From positions 80,307,430 to 80,371,429 of the forward strand of contig NC_077227.1 in the NCBI RefSeq assembly GCF_027887165.1: DNA of 64,000 nucleotides, in the 5' to 3' direction. Shown in pieces: positions 45,901 through 60,151 of the stretch. A program made the translations under genes and the position numbers. Under the pieces are notes generated by a model, which was not told where the DNA came from, did no database searches, and saw only the letters and a list, made by a program, of their open reading frames with translations. The stretch is from Monodelphis domestica (taxonomy: Eukaryota > Chordata > Mammalia > Didelphimorphia > Didelphidae). Numbering within the stretch: position 1 is the stretch's first letter; the number at the start of each line of letters is the position of its first letter.

Positions 45901-48900
45901 GGTTAATGGACTGGGTGTGTCTAGAAAGTTCCATTTTCTTCCTTAGTAATTCCCCATTTCCTTCAAAAAATTTGGTGTCAGTAAATGGTATCCAGCAATT
46001 TTGTATCCAAGTGAACAACCGTGAGTTGAAAATATTCTCTTCTTACTACAAAGTGTATGTGGATGTTGGCATTATTTTTGACTGATGTTTTGATTGCTTC
46101 CTTTCTTTCCTTTTTCTCAGTCAACTTTTAATCTTCTCTCCCCTCTTTCCTCTCCCTAACAGACATTTCCCATGGGTTGAGAGTCTTGATAAATGGTTTA
46201 AAACTTTTAAGACCTTTAACCAAGTGCAAAAGGAACATCAAACATTTTTAACGAATCCTCCATTAGCTCATGTTACTACAAGAAGATTGTGTGCAGAATC
46301 GAAGTGATTATATAACCGAATCTGAGACAACAGTGTAGTATTATATTTATTTGTTACAGGTAAATGTGACAGTTAAACTATGCATTTGTCTTTGCAATAG
46401 GCTGTTATAAATTTTAAATACAGTATACAAAATTAATAAAACTTGAAATTTCTCAACAAACAACACAATAAAACCAAAAAATACAGATATATTGAGATGT
46501 ACATTTTACATATTCAAGATCAGCAGATTTTGGCAGAAAGGAGGGAAATTTTAGAAACTGTTTTGCAACTACTAACACCTTATCTTTAGTTCTTTGTTAA
46601 ATAGGAAGCCCTTCAGTTGTTTGTGTCTTGGGCTTATTAAACACCTTGCTATGTGTTTGATTGCTTCTGGGTTTTGCTTATCTGGTCACTTCCACTGACC
46701 TCAAGTTAAATATTTCTTCAAAGTAGTCTTCAGGGTTTTTGAGAACTCATAGAAGATATATGGAAGAGCAGTTTCTGGTGGATTGAAAGCTTGGAGACCT
46801 AGGAATATAGGTGGAAGGTTAAACTTCTATCATGTTGAAAAGAGCCTGGAATATTAAACAAATATTGGACTTTTGAGTTAAGAAAACTTGGGTTAAGATC
46901 TGAGTTCTGATAGTTGAGAATTGTGTGATCATTGGCAAGTTGCTTAATTCTCTGATTGTTTGTTTCTCCACTTGTAAACAAAAAATAATACTTGTGGTAT
47001 CTACCTCACAAGATTATTATGAAACTCAAATAAGATATGTATGAAAGAGACTTTCAGACCTTAAAATGAGAAGTGGAAATATATTCCAGCTATTATAATT
47101 ATAATAATAAATTAAAGGAGCATTAGAACTAAAATAGTAATTTGAAATGGAGACTGTATTGTAAATCTTGAAATTTCTCAGACTTGTGAATGTTAAAAAA
47201 GTTTCCACATTGAGGAATCCTCCATTGGAACAAATTCCCTACTGGAAACATTCCCCATTTTGATGTGAGAACTCGCCGGGATCAGAAATGGGAGGACCTC
47301 TACTCCACCTGTACTTAAGACTGCTTTAGGGGAGAAAACTCCTTGCTAAACAATGAAAGTACTTGGATCCATGCTTATGATGAGGCAGGGAGTTCTTTGA
47401 GCCATGCCTGTTTTTAGAATTGATACAATGGGATGCTAGGTACCTAAAAAGGTCAGGCAGGTTTTCTCTTGATGGAATTAGTTGACTCAGCTGTGTTTTC
47501 TCTGGTTCAGACTTACTGAGGGGATTAGTCGACTTAGCAGGAATTCAGATGGGCTGTCCTTTAGGAAACATCTACGGTGATTGGTAGATGGAAGAACTTA
47601 GGGGAGGTGACATAGGAAAAAACCCCTATATAAGAAAAGGTATCTCTTGAGCGAGGAGGCTTGGAGATCCTTAGATCTTGGGAGATAGATCCTTTTGGAA
47701 GAGGCACTTTGAGGATCTCTTGAGAAGTCCCTTGGGAGGCTGACTCTGGCTGGAACTCCCTCTGGGGAGACTGTTCCCCAGACATCCTTGCTTAAGACAA
47801 ACCTTGTGGTGAGTGATAAAAGACTGACTGACTGATCTCTCTCTCTCTTAAGACTCAGGTCTAGGCCATGTTGGCTTAAGGCCCTTCATACTTATTTCCT
47901 TTTTCTCTCTTTCCTTTAATTACTCATTGTATTATTAATTAAAACCTCTATAGAACCCAGTTGACTTGGGTATATTGAATAATTGGGAATATTTCCCTGA
48001 CGACCACCTTATATATTTGATTTAGAAACCAAGACACTGTAGTGAAACATATTTTCTGCGGTCAAATTTACTCACCCTCTCTTATATCTATCATAATTTA
48101 TATCTTCCACCATTTTAACTCACTACAGTTTACAACATCAACCATTTTAATTATTACAGTTTATGTCTCTACCTATTTTAAATATCACAGTTTATGGCTC
48201 CCACCATTTTAACTGCCATAGTTTAAGGCAGATAACTATTTTAATTATTACAGTTTAAGCCATATACTATTTTAAATTCTACAGTATCATATTTTAGTGC
48301 TACTATTTTGCATAAAAATAAATCTGCATCCATCCCTAGAGACCCTCCAGTTGAGCATAATTTAGACACTAGGAATCTGAGGAACATTCACAGACTCCAG
48401 TCCTGTCCAAGATCTTTCCCCTTCTATTCTGATTTTCAGGGTTGGAGGAAGAAGAGAATGAACTGCTTTAGAGGAATTTGCTCTTTTTTTTTCTTTTTTT
48501 GTCAGATTTGCAGAAGGCATAGAAAATATGACAGAGAGCCAAAAGTGTTTATTATTAGCCACCCCCTTCCAGCAGGAATGAACTTCGTACACCTTTGAAT
48601 AATTTTTCTCATATCTGTCTCCTAAGCTTGATGGTTTCAAAGAAGGGAAAGTTTCAGAAAGAGAATAGAATTGTACACTACTCCGGAAGAAATGTTAGAA
48701 TTTTCTCCTAGAGTATAAGGGACAAAACCAACAGAAAACCATGAATTTGTGAGACCTAAATAACATTTAGATTTAGGGGAAAGGATAATTTAATGATAAA
48801 AAGAAATTCTGTCTTGCTATATTGTTTGGGGTAGTAGGTTTTTTTTAATTTTATTGAAGAGTAGTTTTACATTGGGCAAGTCATTTTCTTGCTGAGCTTT

Positions 48901-51900
48901 ATTTGGTTGTTTATTTTTTGCCACAAATCATCAATGAACAAATTTATGGCTACCAAGGATCTGGAATATTCTTAAAAGTAAATGAAATTCATTGCCTTTC
49001 CCAATAACTTGAAACAGCTTTTATAAATCCCTATCTTTCCAAACAATAACAATAAACCTCAATTTCTGGACCTAATATCAATTAAAACTCTTTCCTACTA
49101 GATACTTAAAAATGTTTCCATCTTTAAATCCCTATTTATTTATCTTTAAAATATTTTTATTTTAAAGCAATATTGAACTATTTCCAGCATCTTCAAAAAG
49201 TTAATGAGACCAACGTACAAACCTTGGTGGCACAGTATGGAGCCACAGCATTCTTCTCAGTACCTCAATCCATGTCATCTTTTTCTTCATTTTATATGGT
49301 GAGCCTGTGGGAAAGGGTTATGACTTTTTTTTCTTTAAGGTAAACAGTAGGCAATAGGTTGTATGGAGTCTTCTTAATGACTAGTTGGACCTTAGTCAGT
49401 TATTTGGAACGGAGATAATATTCGCTCTCTACGTGTTTTCTTCTTGTCCAGCATACCAACCGATTCAATATGTATTCTGCAAATAGGATCAGCCGTGTTT
49501 TGACTTTTTTTCTGTGATTTTCAATTCTCTTATGTCTTATTTAGGCCATTTGTCCCTACTAACAAAGAACTCCTGGGTTTCTTTTAGGCTGGAGATCCCA
49601 TTCTGATCTATTTTCCCCAGTGGTCACTACTGAGTCTATTCAAACAGCCAGCAGGAGTAGGACCTACTGGACTTTGCACTGAGAAGAATCCTGCAAGTGA
49701 GTAAATTGAGGGTAGTTTGGTGCTGTGCTCAAGTTTAAAATAATTTCTCTTTTATTTTATTCTCTTTATTCTTTATGTTCTAAGGATTCCTGGAAAGTAG
49801 AAGTACCATCTGCATTCGGTTTTTCCGCAACATAAGAAGTAGTTGTACCACAGATCCTTCACTCAGGGCCAGCTCTTATCATAACTTCATGGTCTTGAAG
49901 GTATGTAACCCATTCTATATCATTGTATTACTTCTTTTAGAGCAAGGTATATGTCATTCTTACCTACTGTTAAGTTCAAGTCAACATAAATGTGGTCTAC
50001 AGTTTTATCCTAAGTCATCTTCTGCTCACTAACTATACAAATTTGGGCTCTTAGCTTAACCTCTTTCTTGAGCCCCAATTTTCTTGTCTATAAAACAAGA
50101 GAGTTGATAAATAACTTTATTTCTTAGGGCCTTTCCAAATCTAAAATTCTGAAATCTACAACATGTCTGTGTATGTTTCTGACTATAAAAATTTCCTAGT
50201 TTTTTAATTTCTTGCTAGTGAAAAAAACTTTAAAAAGAATGCTTTTATTTTGCACCATTTATTTTTCTTTTAAAAGGAAAAAATTCTAAAAGCCTGCACA
50301 CCTCAAAACAAAGAAGATATATCATAGACACACACACACACATGAAAACAATTTTAAATAGCAATAAAATTCATATTAAATACAGTGAACAATATTGATA
50401 TTAACTTATTGAAATGAAAGCATGTATCCTTTCTTGTAACAAACAGTAAACCACTAAAGTGTAATATTATTGAAGTTGAATTTTCAGTTTTATTTCAATA
50501 GGATTTGAATCCCAATTTTCAATGTTTTTAACCTTTTTCATTTCGACCTTTTGGGAGCCTGGTGAAAAATATCAATCCCCCTTCAGAATAATAATTTTTA
50601 AATAATTAAAGGAAATGCAGAATTCAGTTAAAAGTTAATGAAAATTTTTATTTCCCATCCAAGATCTGAAATCTCTCCAATTTTGGACCTAGTTTAAGAA
50701 CCCTGTCTCAGATCCTACTTCCATATATCAAAATAAAGATTATTTGTGGAATTAATATAAGTTGTATTCTTATTTCCTCTTTTAAAAGGAAAGTTTTGAA
50801 AATCCATTTTGGTTGGTATCAGCCTCACCCTTTGACTAGGCACGCATGCCTATATGGGAGGATGCCAAAAGCCTCATGGCTCTCTGTTGACTTGGAAGAG
50901 GCTTGCCTCTTGTCCCCTTTAACTCCTAACATCTGGAAGATTGTTCTCTGACCCAGAATGAGGTCAAGTCTGTCTAACCAGGGAGACTCAGAAGGAGTGA
51001 CATCACCAGAGGTTTTAAGAGAGGGGTTGGAGGAAAGAGAATTCTCTTGTTCTGAAGACTTTTCTTGGCATGGTGGCTTTTGGCCAGTAAATGGAGACAA
51101 GCGTGACAAACTCAGATTAGCTAGGCAGGGCCAGGTAATCATGTGACTCTTTAACTCCCACTTTTACTATTTAATAAATAATTATAAATGCATATACTCC
51201 AGAGAATTTTAATCATAATACTTAGTTGAACTAAGTGCCTTATTATCCAAGAAAAGTTGATGGAGTACAAAGAAGAGAATATGTGTCCAGTGGTGGTATT
51301 TGGGATGGGGAAGACTACCATTCTTGTAGTGAAATGTTGCTGCATGATCCTGATGGTTTCCTATACCAAGAGCACCTCCATAATCCTCTTTTTCAATTGT
51401 TTTAGGTTCCAAAAGGTGTGACAGATCTGCAAAACATGCAGGTAAGGACTTGTTGCATCAAAAGGGACAGAGAAAATCTCAGCCCTAGATTTGAGACAGG
51501 AAATGGAAACACTTAAGGGTATGGTGTTGGATGGGGAATTATGAGCCATGCATGAAAAGGGATAAATTCTCCAAAGAAAGTAGAATAATTCTGGATTGAG
51601 GATGCAACCTTTCAAGGTGAAAGAGAGGATTTGCATCTTCTGGGTAGAAAATTCATCTACATGTAATGTGAATCTGAAAAATATTCCACCACCAGGATGA
51701 GGTCTGTGCTCTTTATCAACTGGCAATTGTTTCTTTCTTTTCCAGGTGCCCATAACAGTTATTTCAGAGCCTGTTTCACCTCTTCTAGTTGGAGACACCT
51801 GTCATAATGCTGTTTCTAAGGTATAGAGCTAATTTTGGAGTTTCTTTATCTACTTCCAGAACTAATAAATATTGATTTACATTCTCAAAAGCACTCCAGC

Positions 51901-54900
51901 TTTCTCTTTAGCTACAAGGTTTGCCTACTTGTATGTCATATTATTACTGAAATTCTCAGGAGATGGAGGTTCATTATCTTCTTGACCTAAATTGTCACTT
52001 AATCCTATTTTCTCTTCCCCCAGGCTTAAAGTATTTCGAAAAATCTTCCCTTTATCTCACATATCCCATCAGTTATGTCTTTATTATTCTACCACATTTC
52101 ATAGATATCTCCCTTTCTATCTTTCTATAGTCAAGACACTAACCTAGATTCTGATCACAATGATTATAGATTACTGTAGTAGCCTAGATAGTGTCTATTT
52201 CTCCTGTAATAAATAAAAATTAATCTTGGGGAATATATACTAAATTTATAAGTATTTATTAGTGAAGATAAAAATAAGATTGCCAGCCTAACTCCCCAAA
52301 GTCCCCAGCTATGGTTGAAAGTTTTAGTTCCTGGATTCCCAGCCCAATATAGTTTCCTGCTGGTCCATTGCTGCACCACTTGCCAGAGATGGCTTTGGTA
52401 TGGCTCACCAATGAGGGAGCTTCTTTCACAAGCCAAAAAATGGCAGAGAAACCCAGCCTACTTCACCAGCTGGCTTTTTAAGCTCAGGCAAAACCCTTCC
52501 CCAAAGATTTTCTAATTGGCCAGGGTTTCACTTCAGTCCTTACACATCACATCCCTTGGCAAATTAAGACACATGGCTCTGTGACCCCTATTAGGTAAGT
52601 CTTCAGGGATTGGGAGTCCCCTAAATATTTAATTCACACATTCCAACTAATCAACTTTCTTAAACATCTGCTTACAAAAACAAAAAGCATAATTTTGATC
52701 ATGTCAGAATAGACTCAGAAGCACTCTAGGTATCTCAATTACTTTTATACCAAATGCAAATTCATTAACCCAAACTATTTACAAGTACTAGGTGAGAACC
52801 TTCATCTACCATTAGCCACCATTTATATCTGAACTGCATTAGCTTAGTGTGCTTCTTACATGACTTTTTTACATTCATCTTTGTGTTCATCGCCCCTTTA
52901 TTCTATCATGCATCTTCCCCTTTTTCAAAATCTTCCCCTCAGACCACTTCTTTCCTGATATTATCTTTCAGTAAACCAGACCTCAATTATTGTTCTAGTC
53001 TCTCTTTAAAATTGCTTTACCACTTATGCTAATATACTCTGTAGTAGGTACTTATTTTTTACATTTTTCTTTTTTTCAGTGCCTCTAATGCCTAATATAT
53101 TGCTCTGCATACAGTGAGTCTTCCAGTATTTTTGACTAATTTTATCTTCTGTTTCATTTTAGGTTATATATGACATAGAGACTAATGGAACTTCTGGAAT
53201 CCAGAAAATCTCTGCCTCTTTCAACTTTACAAACCTGTCTGGGGTTCCAGAAGCTTTTTTAGAACAGCACATCACTATACGTTTCTACATCAAGGTCTGT
53301 ACATTCTGTGGTTTTGGGGTCTTGTGGGAAGAAGAAAGTGTTAGAAACAGAAGAGATTCTTTTAAGAAGGTTTGAGGATTGGAGGAAATAATTGAATACC
53401 TATTTCAGCTTTTCCTTTGTAACTTTTTCCCCCAGTTCTCCAGTATCTTTGACTAAGGGAGTGAGAGATAGCCAAGTAACTGAAGTTCAGAGATAATCTA
53501 CCAACCACATTTTAGTCTAAATTTTCAATATCTCTAACCACTGCACCTTTTTTAAATTAACATTTGGTAAAAAACATTGATTTCTCTGAATTTTTTCTAT
53601 TTCTTCATAGATTTACTAAGGATCAATAGGATGTTAAGGGAAAAATATATCCGAGAATAAAAGAAAAAGAGATCTAAATACTTCTAAATAATTGGAGAAT
53701 TTATAATATTTCAGTGCCTTCTCCAAAATATAAGGAAACATGAAATTTTCACAAGAAAGCCATAGTTGGTAGTTAATATTGTTTGAAATGAAACATCTTC
53801 CCTAGAGTGTTCTCCAAACAAAAATTTCCTCTCCAAAGGGAAAAACTTACACTGTTTCCCTTTTCAGAGATAAATGAAATTTCTCTAAAGACTATACTTA
53901 TGATATTTTGATTCTGCTCTTCTCTGGTGCCACCCTTAACCACATTTTTTAAACTATAAAGCTGAAGTAATCTTAGGACATATAAGTCAAAAAGTATGCA
54001 TACTCAGTGTTTCCAGTTACCTTTGTGAGAATTTTCTCCAAACTCTCATAGCCCTTGCTCACTGGATTGCCCTATTTCTGTCCTCAGCCTTAGAGAGAAC
54101 TTTCTTGGAAAATCAGGGTTCTTTTCTGTCAGGGTTCAAACTCCTTGTCTCTAGGTTGGAGTTCTTCTCAATTCAGCCATTGTCTCCTAAGCTACACCCA
54201 AAGAAATGCCCCATTTTTTCCATTGGTTCCAGGTAATCATCATGGTATTTATTTGCCTTTACTGAGTCTCCCAAGTCAGTTAGTACCTCTTTAGTTTTCC
54301 CTAGCTGGTTATGCTTTCTGAATCCTTTGGACCTCTTATCCTGGTACTGTTTCTTTACAAGTACTAACTAGTCCCTGTGGAACCTTCTTACCTCACTGGG
54401 GAAGAACTACCACCATCGTTAGAAATAGCTTGGGAAATTCCAAGTCAATGTTTCTTCTCAGATAATATTTACAGAATGATAGCACATATGCAGTTCAGTT
54501 ATCTTTTAATTCCTTTGGAACAGTGAAACTGGACAGATCTCCAGTTATTTGGAATAAGTGGTCTTTATTTTTCCTTGTCTCAATATCATTGGTGGATTAT
54601 AAAGTAGTAGATTTGGGGCAAAAGGGGAATTTATAAGCCATTGAGTTTAACCCCCTTCTCTTGGCTTAGATAGGTTGAAGTAACTTCTTATGCAAGTGGG
54701 ATTGAAATCCAAGAAGGATGTACAAATACTTTTTGCCTTAGATACTTCCTTGTTTTATGACTTTGGGCAAGTCACTTAATCTCTCTCAGGTTCAGTTTCC
54801 TTACCTATAAAATGGAAATATTCTTCACCTCACAAGATGATTGTGAAACTTAATTGAGATAACATATGAAAAGGGTTTACCTCACCTAAAATTGATATAT

Positions 54901-57900
54901 CAGTATGAGCAATTGGACTTAGGACCCCTGTCTTCTAATTGTAGTATTTAAAATTTAGTTTCTCTTCTGGAAGTATTATATTTCATGAGGCTTATTAAAG
55001 ATTAAGAATTTAAGAAAATACAAGTAAGAAAGCACGTGCCTAGGAGGGCCAAAAGGTCCATTCAATTTTCACTTACATCATGAGAGAAGCATCTGCTTGG
55101 AAGCGGAAGTAGGAAGAGCCCTCAGTAGACTTTTACAGCCAGTTAAATAGAAATTTGGACCTCACCCAGGTGGAAATCTCAGTGAGATTAGAGGGCATCT
55201 CAGGAATTAGAGCAAGGACTTCTGGGGATTGAAGTCTGGGATTCAAATCTCCATTTTTACATAATCCAGCATACTTTCTGCTGAAGATGTTAGTCAAAGT
55301 TTATTTCAGCATTAAAATCCTGGAGATTTGTTTTTTAAGGGTTCCTAATTACTTTTTCTCCATGATTAACTATTTTTTTCTCTATAGGATTTTCAGAAAA
55401 AAAAGTCTTTTTCTGTGGAAAGAAGTGGAAATCCTGGCTATATTTTTGGAAAGCCTCTCTTGGTTTTGCAAGGTAATTCCAGTGGTACGGTATCCTCCTC
55501 AGAGTAAAATCTGATTTATTAAGGCAATCTAGAAATTCTGAAAAACAAAAGGAAAATCTGTTGTCACTTTCCTGGCTTCTTCAAATATCTCAGATCTTTT
55601 ATCTCTTATTTATTTGTTTACTTATCTAGCTTATATTTATTGATTTTGCTAGATTGTTGTCTTGTCAGATATCACCAGTGAATTCTGGTCCCACCACAAG
55701 ATCTGAGATATAATATAGGTTGGATAAAGGTATACATTTAATGCTTTTTTTTTTACTTTTCCATTTATATGTTAGTGGGTGACTTAAGTATTTTTTGAAA
55801 ATGCCATACTCTGATTAATCTAATAAATTAAGAAGAAAGACAAAATTGAGTCTTTCGAAAAGTCTGAGTTTATCAAGCTTATGTTTTGTTAGAGAAACAG
55901 ATTCCATATTTTCCATTCTTTTCTACTTTTTCTTCCTTGTTATTTCCTTGACCTTCACTCCATATCTTCACAGATGACTATCTCACAGAGCCACAGTGAT
56001 GGGAGTTGCTCTGTGAATAGAGAGAAAGTACAATTTGGGATGAACATGATGACTGGTTGCATGTTCAGGTAATATACTCTGTCTCAGCTTTGCTTTCATG
56101 GTTGTATTTCTGCTCTACCTAAAAGTAAGTTCCCAATGGCTTGGAGATTCAGAGAAGAGAGGGGGAAAAGGACTCTTCAGGGTCTCCATTCTAAGTGTGA
56201 AAACCACAAAAAAGACTTCATTTCCTCTGAACAGGGCATATTGTTTCTTCGAAGACATTAGCCAATGCTAAGGTTATCACTACTGTGTGTTTTTTATCCA
56301 TTAATACTCAGCTTTTGCTGAATAGCAGAATAGGCAAGGGGGAAAGAATGGTCTGCAGCCATCATAAAGCTACATATCAATTAATTTTCCTGACCATCTT
56401 TCTTAAATTTCTACTCTGATTTTTCTTTTCATGTGCATTTACAGGATAGAGAACAAAGACTGTGACAATTTGCAGGAAGAGCTCTATAAGACACTGAGTG
56501 GAACACCCAGACCTCTATATCTAGGCATCGTGGGTAATTCAGATCCATTCAGGAAAGGAGATTGGGTCAAGATCTTCTCCAAGAATTGCAATGTAACGAA
56601 AAATGAACAGGTAATGAGGGAATTAATCTACTTACTTGAGACTGAATTAACTTTGTCAATTCAATAAAACATTTAGGTATGTGTAGAGGGTACCATCAGA
56701 ATCAGTCCTGTTTACCCAGATAGAGTTTCTAGATTAGAAAGAACTCCTTGTATAGAAGTTAGTGCCACTAAAAGGAATTTATATCAATATTTCAGATGAG
56801 GTTAAATAGGTACTCAGTTTTCTTTAGTGTGACATCGTGTTAAGTGCTCTGAGCTTGGGGAGAGAATAAGCATTTATTAAGTACCTTCTTCATGTCAGGC
56901 ACTGTCCTAAGCAGTTTTATAAATATTCCATTTTGGGAGGTAGGTTCTATTAATATTAACCCTTGTGTACAGTTGAGAAAACTGGCATACAGAGATTAAG
57001 TGATTTGCCTAGAGCCACACAACTAATAAGTGCCTGAGGTCAGATTGAATTTAGGTCATCCTGACTCAGGCCCAGTGCTCTATCAACTGTGCCATATAAC
57101 TTGGGAGTTAAGACTCAGGTTCTAAGTCAAGCTCTGCCTCTGGCTTGCTTTGTGACCTTGGCTCATTTAGTCTTTCTTGGGTCTCCATGTGAACTGATAG
57201 CATGATTTCACAGATTCAGTAATGGAGTATTGCTTTGTAAATGAAAGCATTAAAAGTAAAATATGGTATGAGGTTAAAAACATTGAAATTGCTGTTCCCA
57301 GGACAACCCATAAACCCAGACCTACATATTTCAGTCATTCTCAGGATCCTTTGTTTTTGAACAGGTTTGTTTCTTTTAATTTGGGAGAATGGAAACAAAG
57401 AAAACAAAGCAAATAAAAAAAAGAAAAATAACAAATTAAAGTGTAAACTAAGCAAATAAAGACAGGATGCAGAGTAATGGAATGAATGGAAGCTGCTTTA
57501 ATGGTTATGAGAATTGAGTAAGATCATTCCAGGCACAAGGAATAATAACATGAGGCAGGAATGAGCAAGATGTATGGGTCAGACAGTATGAGCCAATTTG
57601 AATCAAATTAGAGGGTAGACCTTAGGGACTATGGTGGGAATAAGGTAGGAATAGGACAGAACCAGATTATTGAGAGCCTTGAAAGCTAGGCAGACATTAA
57701 GACTTGATGGGGGGAAACACCCTGAAAAAGCATAGGTTTGGGGAGTAACTAGATCCTAGCTATATGACTCTGGGCAAGTCACTTAACCCCAATTGCCTGA
57801 CCTTTGCTGCTCTTCTGCCTTGGAACAGATACTTAGTATCAATTCCAAGACAGAAGGTAAGAGTTTTGCCCCTAGGCAAAGCTGCTTTGTGGCTTGGGGG

Positions 57901-60089
57901 ATAATTGGACTTGATGGGCAAAGCAAAATTTCCTTGGCACAAATAGCATCTCCCTCCTGCCATGACTAGATATGCCTCTTGTTACACAATAGCTGGTGAA
58001 AACTGAATGTGGCAAATTTTTATTTTTTAATACTGCATACTCTTCCAAATAAATTCCATGCCTTTTAATTTTCTTTTATTTTTTCTATTACTTATAGAGA
58101 TAATTTTTTACAATTGTTTCCTGACCTTTTGTGATTCAGATTCTCTCCTTCCTTCTCTCCTATCCCCCTCCCAAGGTAGTAAATGGTCTGTTATAGGTTA
58201 TACCAGCACCTTCATGAAATTCCATATTCCATATTCTTCATGTGTGACAGAAGACACACATCACAATACAATAAAAAAAAACAATGAAGGAAATAAAGTG
58301 AAAGATGGCAGCAAAGAAACACCTAAGACTAAACAATGAACATGAAAATCACATCAGAGTATGCAACTTAGTACAACTGCAACTCTCATTACTTTTAAAA
58401 AAATTATTGATATCTTTTCCCTTATGTTGTCAAAATTTCCCTTATTCTTCCCCATCCCAGAAAGCCATTCCATGAGACAATTTTTTTTTAAAGAAAAAAA
58501 AGAGGATAATTTAAAAAATTAGCAAAATTGAACAGTACATCAACAAAGTCTGAAAGCATATGTAATGTTCCACCCTGTCATGGACATGGACCACTTACCT
58601 CTGCAAAGAGATGAGGGGGCTGTGTCTTCTCTTAGCTCTTTGGGGCTATTCTTATTCTTTGAAATTTTATGACATTTACTTCCTGTTGTTAAGGAATTGG
58701 TCTTTCCATGGATATTGTTGCAGTATTTGTTTCTATTGTCTTCTTAGCACTGCTACTTTTGTTCTACATCATCTTGCTTAATACTTTCCATGCTTCTCCA
58801 TATTTGTCACTTCCTCTCTTTTAATAAGTGCAAACTGTGTTTTATCATCTATTCTCAAAAACCAAGGTAGTCTTTGCATTTGAGCTGAACTCAGCTGTCT
58901 TTTGTGTGACTTTTATTTACATTATTGTAACCATTCTTATTGCTCTGATCAAATATCCCAAATCTTTAATCAGCTCACAGGTCTGCTCATGTTTATCTGA
59001 ATTCCTCACATTCCTTTTTTTATTATAGTACAGTATTATTATATTCGTATGCCCTGTGTTCCCATGCACATTCCTATTTCAACCATTCTCTAATATCCAG
59101 CTTTTTGCTACTACTGTGCTTTTGTTATAAATAGTGTGATTAGATGGGATCTCTCACTGATGGCCATGGGGTATGTGCCCAATAATGAGATTGCTAGATT
59201 GAAGGGCCTGACATATTTTGAAAGAAGTACGCACTATCAATGATCATATGATATCAATGATCATATAATGCTTTGGATCACTCATAATGAATAAGTGCAA
59301 ATTAAAACAACTCAAAAGTCTTAACTCACATCCAACAAATTGGCAAAGATGACAAAAGCCTTTTCATTAACTTTTTAAGGGGTTAATGAGGCTTGGTTTG
59401 TTCCCATTCCAGGCTGCAGCAACCTAGCCCAAGTCAGGCCTGGCCCATGATATCTTCCACTCGGTTTCACTCTTAAACTCCATCATTATAATCTTGTTTA
59501 AAAGGGCCTCTCACTGGGTTTTCTGTAAATTAGTTTTTCTCTGCCATGCTTCTCTATTTTATAAGGTTATAATGCTCATCCCTTTAACACCATCAAGATT
59601 GAGATTTTATGGATGAGTTTATATTCAGAAATTTGGAATAGAAGGGCAGCTAAGTAGTACAGGGGAGAAAGGGTTAGACTTAAGAGTCAGGTGCCCCTGA
59701 ATTTTAATTCTGCCTCAGGCTCTTACTAACTGTGTAACACTAAACAAGTCACTGAACCTCTCTCAGTCTCACTTTTCCCATCTGTCATATTCCAATAAGT
59801 AGCACCTGCTTTACAGAATTGCTGTGAGGATCAAATTAACATGTAAAAATGCTTTGAAAACATTAAAGCTCTATATGAATTCAAGGTGCTGCCACTATTG
59901 CTATTGTTATTATATTTGTATTGTATTGGCTGCTATTTATCTCCCATTTGGTAAGAAGACCAACTCTGATTTCTAAACAATTAGTCTCTCTATTTTATCT
60001 GAATTACAAGGTGGCTTATGTTGGCCAAACTTGAGAAATGGCCCTGTTCTATGTCAGTATTTTTTTCTATCCATTTCTGTGTGTGTGTG

Positions 60090-60151
<62 letters not shown>

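Larger units (their letters stand above)
33905..45901 (+). other. TCTN3 intron 1, about 12 kb
   Basis: GT (gtgagc) at the left, AG (ttcacag) at the right. It contains a hAT MITE, L1 and CR1/L2 fragments, an antisense gammaretrovirus-like pol remnant with a probable LTR, several SINEs, a solo LTR and an L1 ORF1 remnant. No extra host exon was recognised; the open frames inside are repeat-derived. Confidence 0.8.
46021..49167 (+). other. TCTN3 intron 2
   Basis: 3.1 kb, GT-AG. It carries a MIR-like SINE, an LTR of family A and a 31-bp minisatellite; 48,300-49,160 has no repeat I can name. Confidence 0.75.

Noticed and set aside
51361..51798. 145-codon minus frame over TCTN3 exons 6-7
   Set aside because: It spans the reverse strand of two well supported exons and their intron and has no recognisable domain.
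55388..56068. TCTN3 as a pseudogene because of the stop after the 55472 donor
   Set aside because: All other exons are intact with good splice sites, and the 55489 donor restores frame and length; a lesion remains possible but is not the simplest reading.
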